Assembly: GCA_029834535.1 (NCBI GenBank)
Contig: JAQMWT010000273.1
Span: 1 to 35,702, forward strand
Source of the DNA: Chrysophaeum taylorii
Lineage: Eukaryota; Sar; Pelagophyceae; Pelagomonadales; Pelagomonadaceae
Direction: 5' to 3'
Length of the DNA: 35,702 bases
Program-made: the position numbers and the translations under genes
The notes under the pieces: model-generated
Seen by the model: only the letters and a program-made list of their open reading frames with translations
Told to the model about the DNA's origin: nothing
Databases searched by the model: none
Shown here: piece by piece, positions 1 to 10,485 of the stretch
How the letters are laid out: every line of letters begins with the position of its first letter
Position numbering within the stretch: the stretch's first letter is position 1

Positions 1-159
1 TTTAATTAATCTCCATGGTGCGAGTTCGAGGAGGGAGACAGGGATGAGGCGGCGGAGAATGGAGCGCGCACCGTTTTGGAGTTGAGAGGGCGTGCGTTTC
101 GAGAGAGTACGACGGAGATTTGTCCGTGTGGTCGATGGTGGCCGATGGTGTAGACGTAG

Positions 160-1160
160 ATAGCGGACGCGCTGTCGCGGTCGACGGTCGAAAGGTTCTC
201 GTGGCGAGGACGGCCACTGCGGGAAGAGCGAGGCGAGGCGCGGCCGTGGAAGCGGGCTTCGCCGTAGACGCGAGCGTGGAGGTCTTCGTCTCAGTCGGCG
301 ACTGCCAGAGCGCGGCCACGGGCGGTCGTCGTGGACGCGCGCGTGCGCGCCGCGCGCTCGTCGCGGTCGTCGCCGCGCTGTTCCTGGGCGTGGGTTGCGG
401 GCCGGGCGTCGCGGTCCTCACGTTCGACGGCGCGCTGGCGCGATTCGCGGTGGTCCGCGGCATGGGTCGCGAGGCGAGCGTCGCGGTCCCCTCGCGTAAG
501 TCCGCGGGCGCTTGCGTTCGTCGTCGGTCTTTCCGCGTTCGCATCTCGCGTGGGGCGTCTGTCGTAGAAGCCGAAGCGGAGGTCCTCGGCGCGGCCACTC
601 GGACGACGGGGCGCGAGCAGCGGCGACGAAGGCGAAATCGCGCTGGCAGACGCGTCGACCTCGATGATCGGCGCCGCCGAGTTTCGGGTTGGTCGACGTC
701 GACGCGTCTTCGATCCAGGCGGCGCTCGTGCTGTAGGTCGCGAGGTTTTGCGATGGCCAGAGCGCGCCAGCCCCAGGACGTCGCGCGACCAGTGTCGACC
801 AACCGAAATCGCGGTCGCAGCGCGTCGAGCTCGAAGATTCGTCGCGCGCGGCGCGACATCGAGGACGGCGTCGGCAAGCCCGCGGCGCACTTTACGGCGA
901 CCCGCAGCCGCGGGGGAGAGTCCGAGTCCGCGGTCGGCGGCGGTGGCCGCTCGCAGCGGCGACGAAACGCCGGCACGCATCGTACCGGTCGAGTCTCGTT
1001 CGAGTCTCGTTCGGTCGCGCGCGTTCTCGAGGACGTCCCGTCGGAAGAGCGAGTCGTAGCCGTGGAAGCGGGCTTTGACCGTAGATGCGAGCGCGGCAAG
1101 CCCTTCTCGATTTCGGTGACCGGTCGCAAACGGGGCGAAGGCTCCATCGCCGTCGCACGT
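160..1160. repeat. CpG-rich block 1 of the array
   Basis: This block is very GC/CpG-rich and contains diverged versions of segments found again in the later blocks, such as the CCGTGGAAGCGGGCTT motif near 246 and 1060. A perfect GCCGCT-CGC-AGCGGC hairpin lies at 946-960. It is the most divergent of the six blocks. Long frames are open on both strands, which argues against any one of them being a gene. Confidence 0.7.
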
Positions 1161-1308
1161 GTCAACCTTACTTCAAAAAAGATCGGCCGAGGGTTTGCAT
1201 AGCAAAAAAATAGGAAGAAGGGTAAGGGTTTTCTTTTTAGAAGGACTAAAGGACTTCTACTTCGAAGTACTCTCGATTTTTACGACTACCAGTGTCCAGT
1301 TTTCTACG

Positions 1309-1318
1309 GGATTCGAAC
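1309..1318 (-). promoter_or_regulatory. tRNA B-box-like motif, minus strand (candidate)
   Basis: The minus strand reads GTTCGAATCC, an exact match to the pol III B-box/T-loop consensus. The related GTTCGATTCC occurs at 3294-3303 and 3504-3513. A one-mismatch form, GTTCGGATCC, lies at 1409-1418, 5219-5228, 7394-7403 and 8639-8648. I could not find a convincing A box at the usual distance, so a tRNA-derived origin is only a suggestion. Confidence 0.3.
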
Positions 1319-1408
1319 TCGAAACCAGGGACCTAGGCGCACCACATACCAGAAAATCGTCGTCACCCACACTCCCCAGGCTACACTCAGCATACAAATC
1401 GACCAACA

Positions 1409-1724
1409 GGATCCGAACTCGAGACGTACGTACCGCAACCACCCCAGATTCTAACTCAAACTTCTTCGCTCTCTCCCATACTACAACGCTCTCACAAATG
1501 CCAAGAAGAAAACATTTTATAAATAGCAACGCTTTTGGCGCATACATTAGCAAAAGAACAGCAAGTAGGTCGCGGGTGAAGCGTTTTGAAATGAATTGGC
1601 TTTGCGAAACGCAGATTTTGTCGGGCCGTTTCGAACATACATAGGCATTTGAACAGAAAGTATAGTTCCGTTAATGTGCTGTCACGGACTGACACACGTT
1701 TCCCAATTAATTATTGTGGACTAG
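1409..1724. repeat. Array module A, copy 1
   Basis: First of six copies of the AT-richer module. Shared landmarks in order are GGATCCGAACTCGAG, CAACCACCCCAGATTCT, an AAACATTTTATAAATAGCAA segment containing a TATAAA-like string, GAAGCGTTTTGAAAT, and the terminal TTAATTATTGTGGACTAG. No open frame is shared by all copies. Confidence 0.8.
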
Positions 1725-1752
1725 TAAGGCCAAGTTTTTTTCGGCCTTTTCT

Positions 1753-1770
1753 CGGGGGGCAAGCCCCCCG
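1753..1770. repeat. Perfect GC hairpin
   Basis: CGGGGGGC-AA-GCCCCCCG: 8-bp arms with a 2-nt loop, just downstream of module A copy 1. The same hairpin recurs at 7754-7771 and 8999-9016, with degenerate forms near 3858 and 5580. Confidence 0.8.
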
Positions 1771-1850
1771 ACCCCGACAATTGGGCTCTGCCCCCAAACC
1801 CCCGCCGGGGACCTGACCCCCCACCGCCTCGACGGCCTCCGCGTCTCGGG

Positions 1851-2159
1851 AGCCGACCAAAAACGCCGTCGCGCCCGTGGAAATTCTGTCTTTTCGGTTC
1901 TTGAAGATTTCTGCGCAATTTTTCGTTCTTGGGTTAGGGTGTGTACCGTTTTCCTTCCTTTCCGTTGCGCGAAGCGTTCTGGGGGTTAGCGTTATGCCTC
2001 TTTATTTTCGGCTTCGCGTTTTTTGCGGATGGACTATGTGATGGCGGATGGCCGCTTTCTTTATTGGAGTATTTCCTTATAGACAATATTTTTGGTGTAG
2101 GCGCCGGGGTGGCGGCGGGCGTACTGAGGAGGAGGGCGTGGCGCATAATCCATAGATAG
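1851..2159. repeat. Array module C, copy 1
   Basis: A segment of about 300 bp beginning near the CCGACCAAAAACGCCGTCG string and ending near CATAATCCATAGATAGCGG. Two further copies lie at about 5657-5967 and 9112-9419, and a short 5' piece at about 3948-4010. A 72-codon hydrophobic frame starting at a GTG (1941) is open here and in copy 2 but has stops in copy 3, so I do not call it a gene. Confidence 0.75.
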
Positions 2160-3035
2160 CGGACGCGCCCCTCGACGGTCCAGAGGTTCTCGTGTCGAGG
2201 ACGACCCGCGCGAAGAGTGAGGCTTGGCCGTGGAAGCGGGCTTCGCCGTAGACGCGAGCGGGGAGGTCTTCGTCTCCGTCGGCGATGGCCAGAGCGCGGC
2301 CACGGGCGGTCGTCGTGGACGCGCGCGGGGCTGTCGCAGACGCGTCGAGGTCGACGACGCCTCGACGAAGGCCGCGACTTTACGGCGAGCCGTTGTCGCC
2401 CGCGGGGGAGAGTCCGAGGCCGCGGTCGGGACGGCGGTGGCCGCTCGCAGCGGCGACGAAGACGCCGGCACGCATCGTATCGAAGCGCTGGCGGACGCGT
2501 CGAGCTCGACGATCGGCGGCGCGCCGCGCCGCGAAGTTTTATTTCGGGTTGGTCGACTGGACGTCCACCCGCGGGCGAGTCCGAGTCCGCGGTCGAGACG
2601 GCGGTGGCCGCTCGCAGCGGCGACGAAGCCGCCGGCACGCATCGTATCGAAGGTGAAACGATGTTCGATCCACCGAGTCGACGGTCGAGTCTCGTTCGCT
2701 CGCGCGCGTTCTCGAGGACGTCCCGTCGGAAGAGCGAGTCGTGGCCGTGGAAGCGGGCTTTGACCGCAGACGCGAGCGCGGCAAGCCGTTCTCGATTTCG
2801 GTGGCCGCTCTCAGCGGCGACGAAGACGCCGGCACGCATCGCGCGCGTACCGAAGAGCTCGCGCGGAAAAAAGGCGAAATCGCGTCGCATTTTTGCGCGC
2901 GCCAGAACCCCGAAAGAACATCGAAAGACAAGAGGGAGCCACCCGGCATGCCATGCCGGCGTCGAGGCTCGCGTCCCTGGCTCGAGCGCGTCGTCCCGTT
3001 TGCCGGGCGAAGACTCCATCGCCGTCGTGGACCTT
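2160..3035. repeat. CpG-rich block 2 of the array
   Basis: This block carries three copies of the short hairpin GCCGCT-NNN-AGCGGC, at 2440-2454, 2607-2621 and 2804-2818. The third has loop CTC instead of CGC while the stem is unchanged. Each is followed by CGACGAAG and GCCGGCACGCATCG strings. It contains two related ~40-bp subrepeats (near 2227 and 2742), showing that the block itself grew from smaller repeats. Confidence 0.7.
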
Positions 3036-3080
3036 GAACCTTCAAAAAGATCGGCCGAGGGTTTGTATAGCAAATAGCAA

Positions 3081-3520
3081 AAAAGTGGAAAAGGGCAAGG
3101 GTTTTTTTGTTCGAATTACTCTCGATTTTTTAAGACGACTAACAGGATCCGAATTCGAGACGTTCTTTTTTAAAATACTAAGGGTTTTCTTCTTCGAAAT
3201 GAAGGGTAAGGGTTTTTCCTTTTAGAAATACTAAGGGTTTTCTTCTTCGAAATACTCTCGATTTTTACGACTACCAGCGTCCACTATACTACGGGAATCG
3301 AACTCGAAACCAAGGACCTACGCACCACATGGGCGAAGGCTCCATCGCCGTCGCACGCGTCAACCTTACTTCAAAAAAGATCGGCCGAGGGTTTGCATAG
3401 CAAAAAGAGGAAGAAGGGTAAGGGTTTTCTTTTTAGAAGTACTAAGGTTTTCTTCTTCGAAATACTCTCGATTTTTACGACTACCAGCGTCCAATATACT
3501 ACGGGAATCGAACTCGAAAC
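3081..3520. repeat. Short tandem/dispersed TTCTTCG-type repeats
   Basis: Several imperfect copies of AAGGGTTTTCTTCTTCGAAA followed by TACTCTCGATTTTTACGACTA occur in succession, with the CGTCAACCTTACTTCAAAAA junction repeated near 3358. The same motif recurs at about 1225-1290, 7085-7150, 8240-8290 and 8445-8640. The frequent reuse suggests slippage or recombination hot spots at module joints. No gene is seen here. Confidence 0.7.
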
Positions 3521-3537
3521 CAAGGACCTAGGGCAAC

Positions 3538-3827
3538 GCAACCACCCCAGATTCTCGCTCAAAGTTCTTCGGTCTCTCCGATACTACAAGGCTCTCGCAG
3601 ATGCCAAGAAGAAAACATTTTATAAATGGCAACGCTTTTGGCACATACATTAGCAAAAGAACAGAAAGTAGGTCGCGGGTGAAGCGTTTTGAAATAAATC
3701 GACTTCACAAAACGCAGATTTCGTCGACCCGTTTCGAGCATACATGCTCGTTCGAACAGAAAGTATAGTTCCCTTGATGTGCTGCGACACACACACTGAC
3801 GTTTCCCAACTAATTATTGTGGACTAG
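3538..3827. repeat. Array module A, copy 2
   Basis: Second copy. It begins at GCAACCACCCCAG because the GGATCCGAACTCGAG lead is replaced by a GGGAATCGAACTCGAAACC segment. It ends CCCAACTAATTATTGTGGACTAG with one substitution in the terminal motif. Confidence 0.8.
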
Positions 3828-4199
3828 TAAGGCCAAGTCGGGTTTTTTCCGGCCTTCGGGGGGCAAGCCCCGGAACCCCGCCGGGGACACCCCGGACCCC
3901 CAGCCCCCGAGGCCCCCTCCTCTGCTGGCGCGCACGGAGTCGGGTGCCGACCAAAAACGCCGTCGCACGCCGTGGAAACGGCTTTTTTTCGTCATTTTCG
4001 GTTCTTGAACATGTTCAGATCCGTTATGAGGGTTTATGGTAGAGCGTGTGGCTTCTGGCGTTAAGGCTTATGCGTGTGTTATTTTCGGCTTTGCGTGCCG
4101 CGAGGCCGTGAACGTGGCCGCCGACCAAACCCCCGTTTTATTCAGTTTCTTTACCGTGGGATTTCGTGGGAGGAGACAACAGGGAGACAACTGCTGCGA

Positions 4200-5050
4200 G
4201 TTCGAGGACGTAGACGGGGATGAGGCGGCGGAGAATGGAGCGCGCACCGTTGGAGTTGACAGGGCGTGCGTTTCGAAGGAGGACGACGGAGATTTATCCG
4301 TGTGGCCGACGGTGGCCGATGGTCTAGACGTAGATAGCGGACGCGCCCGTCGCGGTCGACGGTCGAGCGGGGTTCGTGTCGAGGACGACCCGCGCGAAGA
4401 GCGAGGCGTGGCCGCGGAAGCGGGCTTCGCCGTAGACGCGAGCGGGGAGGTCTTCGTCTCCGTCGGCGATGGCCAGAGCGCGGCCACGGGCGGTCGTCGT
4501 GGACGCGCGCGGGCGCGCGGCCGGTCGTCGGCGCGTCGGCGCGCGGCGCGCTCGTCGCGGTCGTCGCCGCGTTGTTCCTGGTCTTCGATCCGTAGGCGCT
4601 CCAGCAGTAGGACGCGAGGTTTGCGATGGCCAGAACGCGGCCAGTCCCAGGACGTGGCGCGACGACCGTCGACGAAAGCGAAATCGCGGTCGCAGACGCG
4701 TCGAGCTCGACGACGCCTCGACGAAGGCCGCGACTTTACGGCGAGCCGTTGTCGCCTGCGGGGGAGAGTTCGAGGCCGCGGTCGCGACTGCGGTGGCCGC
4801 TCGCAGCGGCGACGAAGACGCCGGCACGCATCGTATCGAAGCGCTGGCGGACGCGTCGAGCTCGACGATCGGCGGCGCGCCGCGCCGAGTTTTTTTTCGG
4901 GTTGGTCGACTGGACGTCAACCCGCGGGCGAGTCCGAGTCCGCGGTCGCGACGGCGGTGGCCGCTGATGCCGGCGTCGAGGCTCGCGTCCCTGGCTCGAG
5001 CGCGTCGTCCCGTTTGCCGGGCGAAGGCTCCATCGCCGTCGCACGCGACA
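4200..5050. repeat. CpG-rich block 3 of the array
   Basis: Related to blocks 4 and 6 through the GGCGCGTCGGCGCGCGGCGC segment, and to block 2 through the hairpin at 4796-4810. It is shorter than blocks 4 and 6 because the 3' third is missing; it jumps at about 4964 to the segment that ends the other blocks. A 436-codon frame runs through it, but frames on the other strand are equally open. Confidence 0.65.
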
Positions 5051-5218
5051 AAGTAGTAATGCCAAGTCGGGTTTTTTCCGGCCTTTTTCTCGAAACCAGG
5101 GACCCAGACGCACCGCACCGCATACCAGAAAATCGTCGTCACCCACAACACTCCCCAGGCTACGCTCAGCATACAAATCGACCACCAAGGCTACACTCAG
5201 CATCCAAATCGACCACCA

Positions 5219-5545
5219 GGATCCGAACTCGAGACGTACGCACAGCAACCACCCCAGATTCTCGCTCAAACTTCTTCGCTCTCTCCGATACTACATACTA
5301 CAAGGCTCTCTCCGCAGCAGCCAAGAAGAAAACATTTTATAAATAGCAAGGCTTTTGGCTCATACATTTAGCAAAGAACAGAAAGTAGGCCGCGGGTGAA
5401 GCGTTTTGAAATAAATCGGCTTTACAAAACGCAGATTTTGTCGGCCCGTTTCGAGCATACATAGGGAAAAGAACAGAAAGTATAGTTCCGTTAATGTGTC
5501 CGTGACTGACGGACTGACATTTCCCAATTAATTATTGTGGACTAG
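5219..5545. repeat. Array module A, copy 3
   Basis: Third copy, with full GGATCCGAACTCGAG start and TTAATTATTGTGGACTAG end. Just upstream (about 5155-5219) a ~33-bp segment containing CTCAGCATNCAAATCGACCA is tandemly duplicated. Confidence 0.8.
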
Positions 5546-5656
5546 TAAGGCCAAGTCGGGTTTTTTCCGGCCTTTTTCTCGGGGGCAAGCCTGTGGACCC
5601 CCCGCCGGGGGACACCCCCGGACCCCCCACCGCCTCGACGGCCGCCGCGTCTCGGG

Positions 5657-5967
5657 AGCCCACCAAAAACGCCGTCGCACGCCGTGGAAATTCTGTCTTT
5701 TCGGTTCTTGAAGATTTCTGCGCAATTTTTCGTTCTTGGGTTAGGGTGTGTACCGTTTTCCTTGCTTTCCGTTGCGCGAAGCGTTCTGGGGGTTAGCGTT
5801 ATGCCTGTTTATTTTCGGCTTTGCGTTTTTTGCGGATGGACTATGTGATGGCGGATGGCCGCTTTCTTTATTGGAGTATTTCCTTATAGACAATATTTTT
5901 GGTGTAGGCGCCGGGGTGGCGGCGGGCGTAGTGAGAAGGAGGGCGTGGCGCATAATCCATAGATAGC
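5657..5967. repeat. Array module C, copy 2
   Basis: Nearly identical to copy 1. The 72-codon hydrophobic frame differs by two residues from copy 1. Upstream GC-hairpin sequence is present but degenerate. Confidence 0.75.
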
Positions 5968-7025
5968 GGACGCGCCGTCGCGGTCGACGGTCCAGAGGTT
6001 CTCGCGGCGAGGACGGCCGCTGCGGGAAGAGCGAGGCGTGGCCGCGGAAGCGGGCTTCGCCGTAGAGGCGAGCGGGGAGGTCTTCGTCTTCTTCTTCTCC
6101 GTCGGCGATGGCCAGAGCGCGGCCACGGGCGGTCGTCGTGGACGCGCGCGAGCGCGCGGCCGGTCGTCGGCGCGTCGGCGCGCGGCGCGCTCGTCGCGGT
6201 CGTCGCCGCGTTGTTCCTGGTCTTCGATCCGTAGGCGCTCCAGCAGTAGGACGCGAGGTTTGCGATGGCCAGAACGCGGCCAGTCCCAGGACGTGGCGCG
6301 ACCACCGTCGACCAAAGCGAAATCGCGGACGCGTCGAGGTCGACGACGCCTCGACGAAGGCCGCGACTTTACGGCGAGCCGTTGTCGCCCGCGGGGGAGA
6401 ATCCGAGGCCGCGGTCGGGACGGCGGTGGCCGCTCGCAGCGGCGACGAAGACGCCGGCACGCATCGTATCGAAGCGCTGGCAGACGCGTCGAGCGCCGGC
6501 GCGCCGCCCGTCGAGCGCGCCGCCGAGTTTTTATTCGGGTTGGTCGACTGGACGTCAACCCGCGGGCGAGTCCGAGTCCGCGGTCGCGACGGCGCTGGCC
6601 GCTCGCGGCGACGAAGCCGGCGGCACGCATCGTATCGAAGGTTAAACGGTGGTCGATCCACCGAGTCGACGGTCGAGTCTCGTTCGCTCTCGCGCGTTCT
6701 CGAGGACGTCCCGTCGGAAGAGCGAGTCGTGGCCGTGGAAGCGGGCTTTGACCGCAGACGCGCGCGCGGCAAGCCCTTCTCGATTTCGGTGGCCGGTCTC
6801 GCAGCGGCGACGAAGACGCCGGCACGCATCGCGCGCGTACCGAAGAGTTCGCGCGCAAAAAAGGCGAAATCGCGTCGCATTTTTGCGCGCGCCAGAACCC
6901 CGAAAGAACATCGAACGAAAAACCCCGGCATGCCATGCCGGCGTCGAGGCTCGCGTAGCGTCCCTGGCTCGAGCGCGTCGTCCCGTTTGCCGGGCGAAGG
7001 CTCCATCGCCGTCGCACGCGTCAAC
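5968..7025. repeat. CpG-rich block 4 of the array
   Basis: The most complete block with block 6. It has the segment set of block 3 at its 5' end and that of block 2 at its 3' end. The GCCGCT-CGC-AGCGGC hairpin is at 6429-6443; the next copy near 6598 has lost part of its stem. It has an in-place expansion of CTTCTTCTTC near 6090. Confidence 0.65.
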
Positions 7026-7153
7026 CTTACTTCAAAAAAGATCGGCCGAGGGTTTGTGCATAGCAAAAAAAAGAGGAAGAAGTGTAAGGATTTTCTTTTT
7101 AGAAATACTAAGGGTTTTCTTCTTCGAAGTACTCTCGATTTTTACGACTACAA

Positions 7154-7335
7154 CCTTACCCTGATCGCTGACTGCGGTTGCGATGGAGGACGGTGCCTCA
7201 TGAATCCTGAGCCTTGCGAGGGCATCCGCCCTCCCGGCGTAGGTTGGCACCTATTCGCCTCCCGGGCGGGCCGGTTGGCAGCCGGAACGTTCGCAGTGGG
7301 ACGGGGTATGGCCGGGGGGCGAAGACGGAAGGTTA
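7154..7335 (+). mobile_element. TTAG-tailed retroposon, copy 1 (3' part missing)
   Basis: The 5' half of the ~366-bp dispersed family, beginning CCTTACCCTGATCG. It runs through GGTTGGCACCTATTCG to GAAGACGGAAGGTTA, then switches to the array's GGGTTTTCTTCTTCG motif. The 3' half and tail are missing, probably by recombination. Copy 2 at 8293 sits in the same array context, so the insertion was probably amplified with the array. Confidence 0.75.
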
Positions 7336-7393
7336 GGGTTTTCTTCTTCGAATACTCTCGATCTACGACTACCAGCATACAAATCGACCACCA

Positions 7394-7719
7394 GGATCCG
7401 AACTCGAGACGTACGTACGGCGACCACCCCAGATTCTCGCTCAAACTTCTTCGCTCTCTCCGATACTACATACTACAAGGCTCTCGCCGCAGATGGCAAG
7501 AAGAAAACATTTTATAAATAGCAAGGCTTTTGGCTCATACATTTAGCAAAGAACAGAAAGTAGGCCGGAGGTGAAGCGTTTTGAAATAAATCGGCTTTAC
7601 AAAACGCAGATTTTGTCGGCCCGTTTCGAGCATACATTCTCGTTTGAACAGAAAGTAGAGTTCCGTTAATGTCCTGTGACGGACACACTGACATCTCCCA
7701 ATTAATTATTGTGGACTAG
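7394..7719. repeat. Array module A, copy 4
   Basis: Fourth copy. It carries GCGACCACCCCAG instead of GCAACCACCCCAG and GGCCGGAGGTGAAGCG instead of GGCCGCGGGTGAAGCG, but is otherwise collinear. It is followed directly by the perfect GC hairpin at 7754-7771. Confidence 0.8.
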
Positions 7720-7774
7720 TAAGGCCAAGTCGGGTTTTTTTCGGGCTTTTTCTCGGGGGGCAAGCCCCCCGAAC

Positions 7775-8215
7775 CGCGACGGCGGTGGCCGCTCGCAGCG
7801 GCGACGAAGCCGGCGGCACGCATCGTATCGAAGGTGAAACGATTTTCGATCCACCGAGTCGACGGTCGAGTCTCGTTCGCTCTCGCGCGTTCTCGAGGAC
7901 GTCCCGTCGGAAGAGCGAGTCGCGGCCGTGGAAGCGGGCTTTGACCGCAGACGCGAGCGCGGCAAGCCGTTGTCGATTTCGGTGGCCGGTCGCAGCGGCG
8001 ACGAAGACGCCGGCACGCATCGCGCGCGTACCGAAGAGTTCGCGCGCAAAAAAGGCGAAATCGCGTCGCATTTTTGCGCGCGCCAGAACCCCGAAAGAAC
8101 ATCGAAAGAAAAACCCCGGCATGCCATGCCGGCGTCGAGGCTCGCGTAGCGTCCCTGGCTCGAGCGCGTCGTCCCGTTTGCCGGGCGAAGGCTCCATCGC
8201 CGTCGCACGCGTCAA
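7775..8215. repeat. CpG-rich block 5 of the array (short)
   Basis: A shortened block that holds only the 3' third of blocks 2, 4 and 6. It starts right after the GC hairpin, with no module C in between. The small hairpin is at 7788-7802. The direct join makes this unit the shortest, about 1.25 kb. Confidence 0.65.
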
Positions 8216-8292
8216 CCTTACTTCAAAAAAAAAAAGATTAGAAATACTAAGGGTTTTCTTCTTCGAAATACTCTCGATTTTTACGACTACAA

Positions 8293-8446
8293 CCTTACCC
8301 TGATCGCTGACTGCGGTTGCGATGGAGGACGGTGCCTCATGAATCCTGAGCCTTGCGAGGGCATCCGCCCTCCCGGCGTAGGTTGGCACCTATTCGAACG
8401 TTCGCAGTGGGACGGGGTATGGCCGGGGGGCGAAGACGGAAGGTTA
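8293..8446 (+). mobile_element. TTAG-tailed retroposon, copy 2 (internal deletion, 3' part missing)
   Basis: Same 5' start and same 3' breakpoint as copy 1, but with a 28-bp deletion between CACCTATTCG and AACGTTCGCAG. The shared breakpoint and flanks support co-amplification with the array, not a separate insertion. Confidence 0.75.
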
Positions 8447-8638
8447 GGGTTTTCTTCTTCGAAATACTCTCGATCTACGACTACCAGCATACAAATCGAC
8501 CAACAGGATTTTTCTTCGAAATACTCTCGAAATTTTTCGACCACCAGGATCCGAGAGGGTTTTCTTTTTAACACATACTAAGGGTTTTCTTCTTCGAGAT
8601 ACTCACGACTAAGGGTTTTCTCCTTCGAAATACTAACA

Positions 8639-8964
8639 GGATCCGAACTCGAGACGTACGTACAGCAACCACCCCAGATTCTCGCTCAAACTTCTACGCT
8701 CTCTCCGATACTACATACTACAAGGCTCTCGCCGCAGATGGCAAGAAGAAAACATTTTATAAACAGCAAGGCTTTTGGTTCATACATTTAGCAAAGAACA
8801 GAAAGTAGGTCGCGGGTGAAGCGTTTTGAAATAAATCGGCTTTACAAAACGCAGATTTTGTCGGCCCGTTTCGAGCATACATAGGGAAAAGAACAGAAAG
8901 TAGAGTTCCGTTAATGTGTCGGGACTGACAGACTGACATTTCCCAATTAATTATTGTGGACTAG
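8639..8964. repeat. Array module A, copy 5
   Basis: Fifth copy, complete. It is preceded by a run of short TTCTTCGAAATACT repeats (about 8445-8640) longer than in the other units. It ends TTAATTATTGTGGACTAG and leads into the three-hairpin cluster. Confidence 0.8.
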
Positions 8965-8998
8965 TAAAGCCAAGTCGGGTTTTTTCCGGCCTTTTTCT

Positions 8999-9075
8999 CG
9001 GGGGGCAAGCCCCCCGAACCCCCCGACAATTGGGGGGCAGAGCCCCCCAAACCCCCCGCCGGGGGACACCCCCGG
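8999..9075. repeat. Cluster of three perfect GC hairpins
   Basis: Three palindromes in succession: 8999-9016 (8-bp arms, AA loop), 9030-9050 (9-bp arms TTGGGGGGC/GCCCCCCAA, AGA loop) and 9059-9075 (7-bp arms CCGGGGG/CCCCCGG, ACA loop). This is the best preserved example; other array units keep one or two of them. Confidence 0.85.
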
Positions 9076-9111
9076 ACCCCCCACCGTCTCGACGGCCGCC
9101 GCGTCTCGGGA

Positions 9112-9419
9112 GCCGACCAAAAACGCCGTCGCCACGCCGTGGAAATTCAGTGTTCGGTTGTTGAAGATTTCTGCGTAATTTTTCGTTCTTGGGTTAGGGT
9201 GTGTACCGTTTTCCTTCCTTTCCGTTGCGCGAAGCGTAATGGGGGTTAGCGTTATGCCTGTTTATTTTCGGCTTTGCGTTTTTTGCGGATGGACTATGAG
9301 ATGGCGGATGGCCGCTTTCTTTATTGGAGTATTTCCCTATAGACTTTTTTGGTGTAGGCGCCGGGGTGGCGGCGGGCGTAGTGAGAAGGAGGGCGTGGCG
9401 CATAATCCATAGATAGCGG
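9112..9419. repeat. Array module C, copy 3
   Basis: Third copy. The hydrophobic frame open in copies 1 and 2 is closed here by stops (TAATGG near 9237, and TGA at the ACTATGAGATG site near 9295). A short deletion is also present at ATAGACTTTTTTGG. Confidence 0.75.
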
Positions 9420-10455
9420 ACGCGCCGTCGCGGTCGACGGTCCAGAGGTTCTCGCGGCGAGGACGGCCGCTGCGGGAAGAGCGAGGCGTGGCCGCGGAAG
9501 CGGGCTTCGTCGTAGACGCGAGCGGGGAGGTCTTCGTCTCCGTCGGCGATGGCCAGAGCGCGGCCACGGGCGGTCGTCGTGGACGCGCGCGGGCGCGCGG
9601 CCGGTCGTCGGAGCGTCGGCGCGCGGCGCGCTCGTCGCGGTCGTCGCCACGTTGTTCCTGGTCTTCGATCCGTAGGCGCTCCAGCAGTAGGTCGCGAGGT
9701 TTGCGATGGCCAGAACGCGGCCAGTCCCAGGACATGGCGCGACCACCGTCGACCAAAGCGAAATCGCGGTCGCAGACGCGTGGAGGTCGACGACGCCTCG
9801 ACGAAGGCCGCGACTTTACGCGGGGGAGAGTCCGAGGCCGCGGTCGCGACGGCGGTGGCCGCTCGCAGCGGCGACGAAGACGCCGGCACGCATCGTATCG
9901 AAGCGCTGGCGGACGCGTCGAGCTCGACGATCGGCGGCGCGCCGCGCCGCGGAGTTTTTTTTCGGGTTGGTCGACTGGACGTCAGCCCGCGGGCGAGTCC
10001 GAGTCCGCGGTCGCGACGGCGGTGGCCGCTCGCAGCGGCGACGAAGCCGCCGGCACGCATCGTAACGAAGGTTAAACGGTGGTCGATCCACCGAGTCGAC
10101 GGTCGAGTCTCGTTCGGTCGCGCGCGTTCTCGAGGACGTCCCGTCGGAAGAGCGAGTCGTGGCCGTGGAAGCGGGCTTTGACCGCAGACGCGCGCGCGGC
10201 AAGCCCTTCTCGATTTCGGTCGCCGGTCTCGCAGCGGCGACGAAGACGCCGGCACGCATCGCGCGCGTACCGAAGAGTTCGCGCGGAAAAGGCGAAATCG
10301 CGTCGCATTTTTGCGCGCGCCAGAACCCCGAAAGAACATCGAAAGAAAAACCCCGGCATGCGATGCCGGCGTCGAGGCTCGCGTAGCGTCCCTGGCTCGA
10401 GCGCGTCGTCCCGTTTGCCGGGCGAGGGCTCCATCGCCGTCACACGCGTCAACCT
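9420..10455. repeat. CpG-rich block 6 of the array
   Basis: Collinear with block 4 apart from small deletions. The small hairpin is perfect at 9858-9872 and 10025-10039. It ends in CGTCAACCTTGCTTCAAAAA, where it joins a shortened lead into the last module A. Confidence 0.65.
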
Positions 10456-10485
10456 TGCTTCAAAAAAGATCGGCCGAGGGTTTGC

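Noticed and set aside
2..1202. Long open frames on both strands (up to 387 codons) in the first CpG-rich block, and their counterparts in the other blocks up to 10500
   Set aside because: All frames are open at once because stop codons are rare at this base composition. The translations are Arg/Ala/Ser-rich and the favoured frame changes between copies through indels.
1930..1945. Telomere-like GGGTTAGGG
   Set aside because: Only a single unit occurs in each module C, with no tandem run.
1941..2159. 72-codon hydrophobic ORF (MYRFPSFPLREAFWG...) repeated in module C
   Set aside because: It starts at GTG, is closed by stops in the third copy (9190-9410), and its two-residue difference between copies 1 and 2 reflects recent duplication.
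7154..8446. CRISPR-like array because of regularly repeated short segments
   Set aside because: Repeats are long, unequal and mosaic, with no constant spacer length and no cas genes; the setting is eukaryotic.
8999..9075. Bacterial-type intrinsic terminators (GC hairpins near T runs)
   Set aside because: The T-run precedes the hairpin on the plus strand and the genome context is eukaryotic; no gene ends here.
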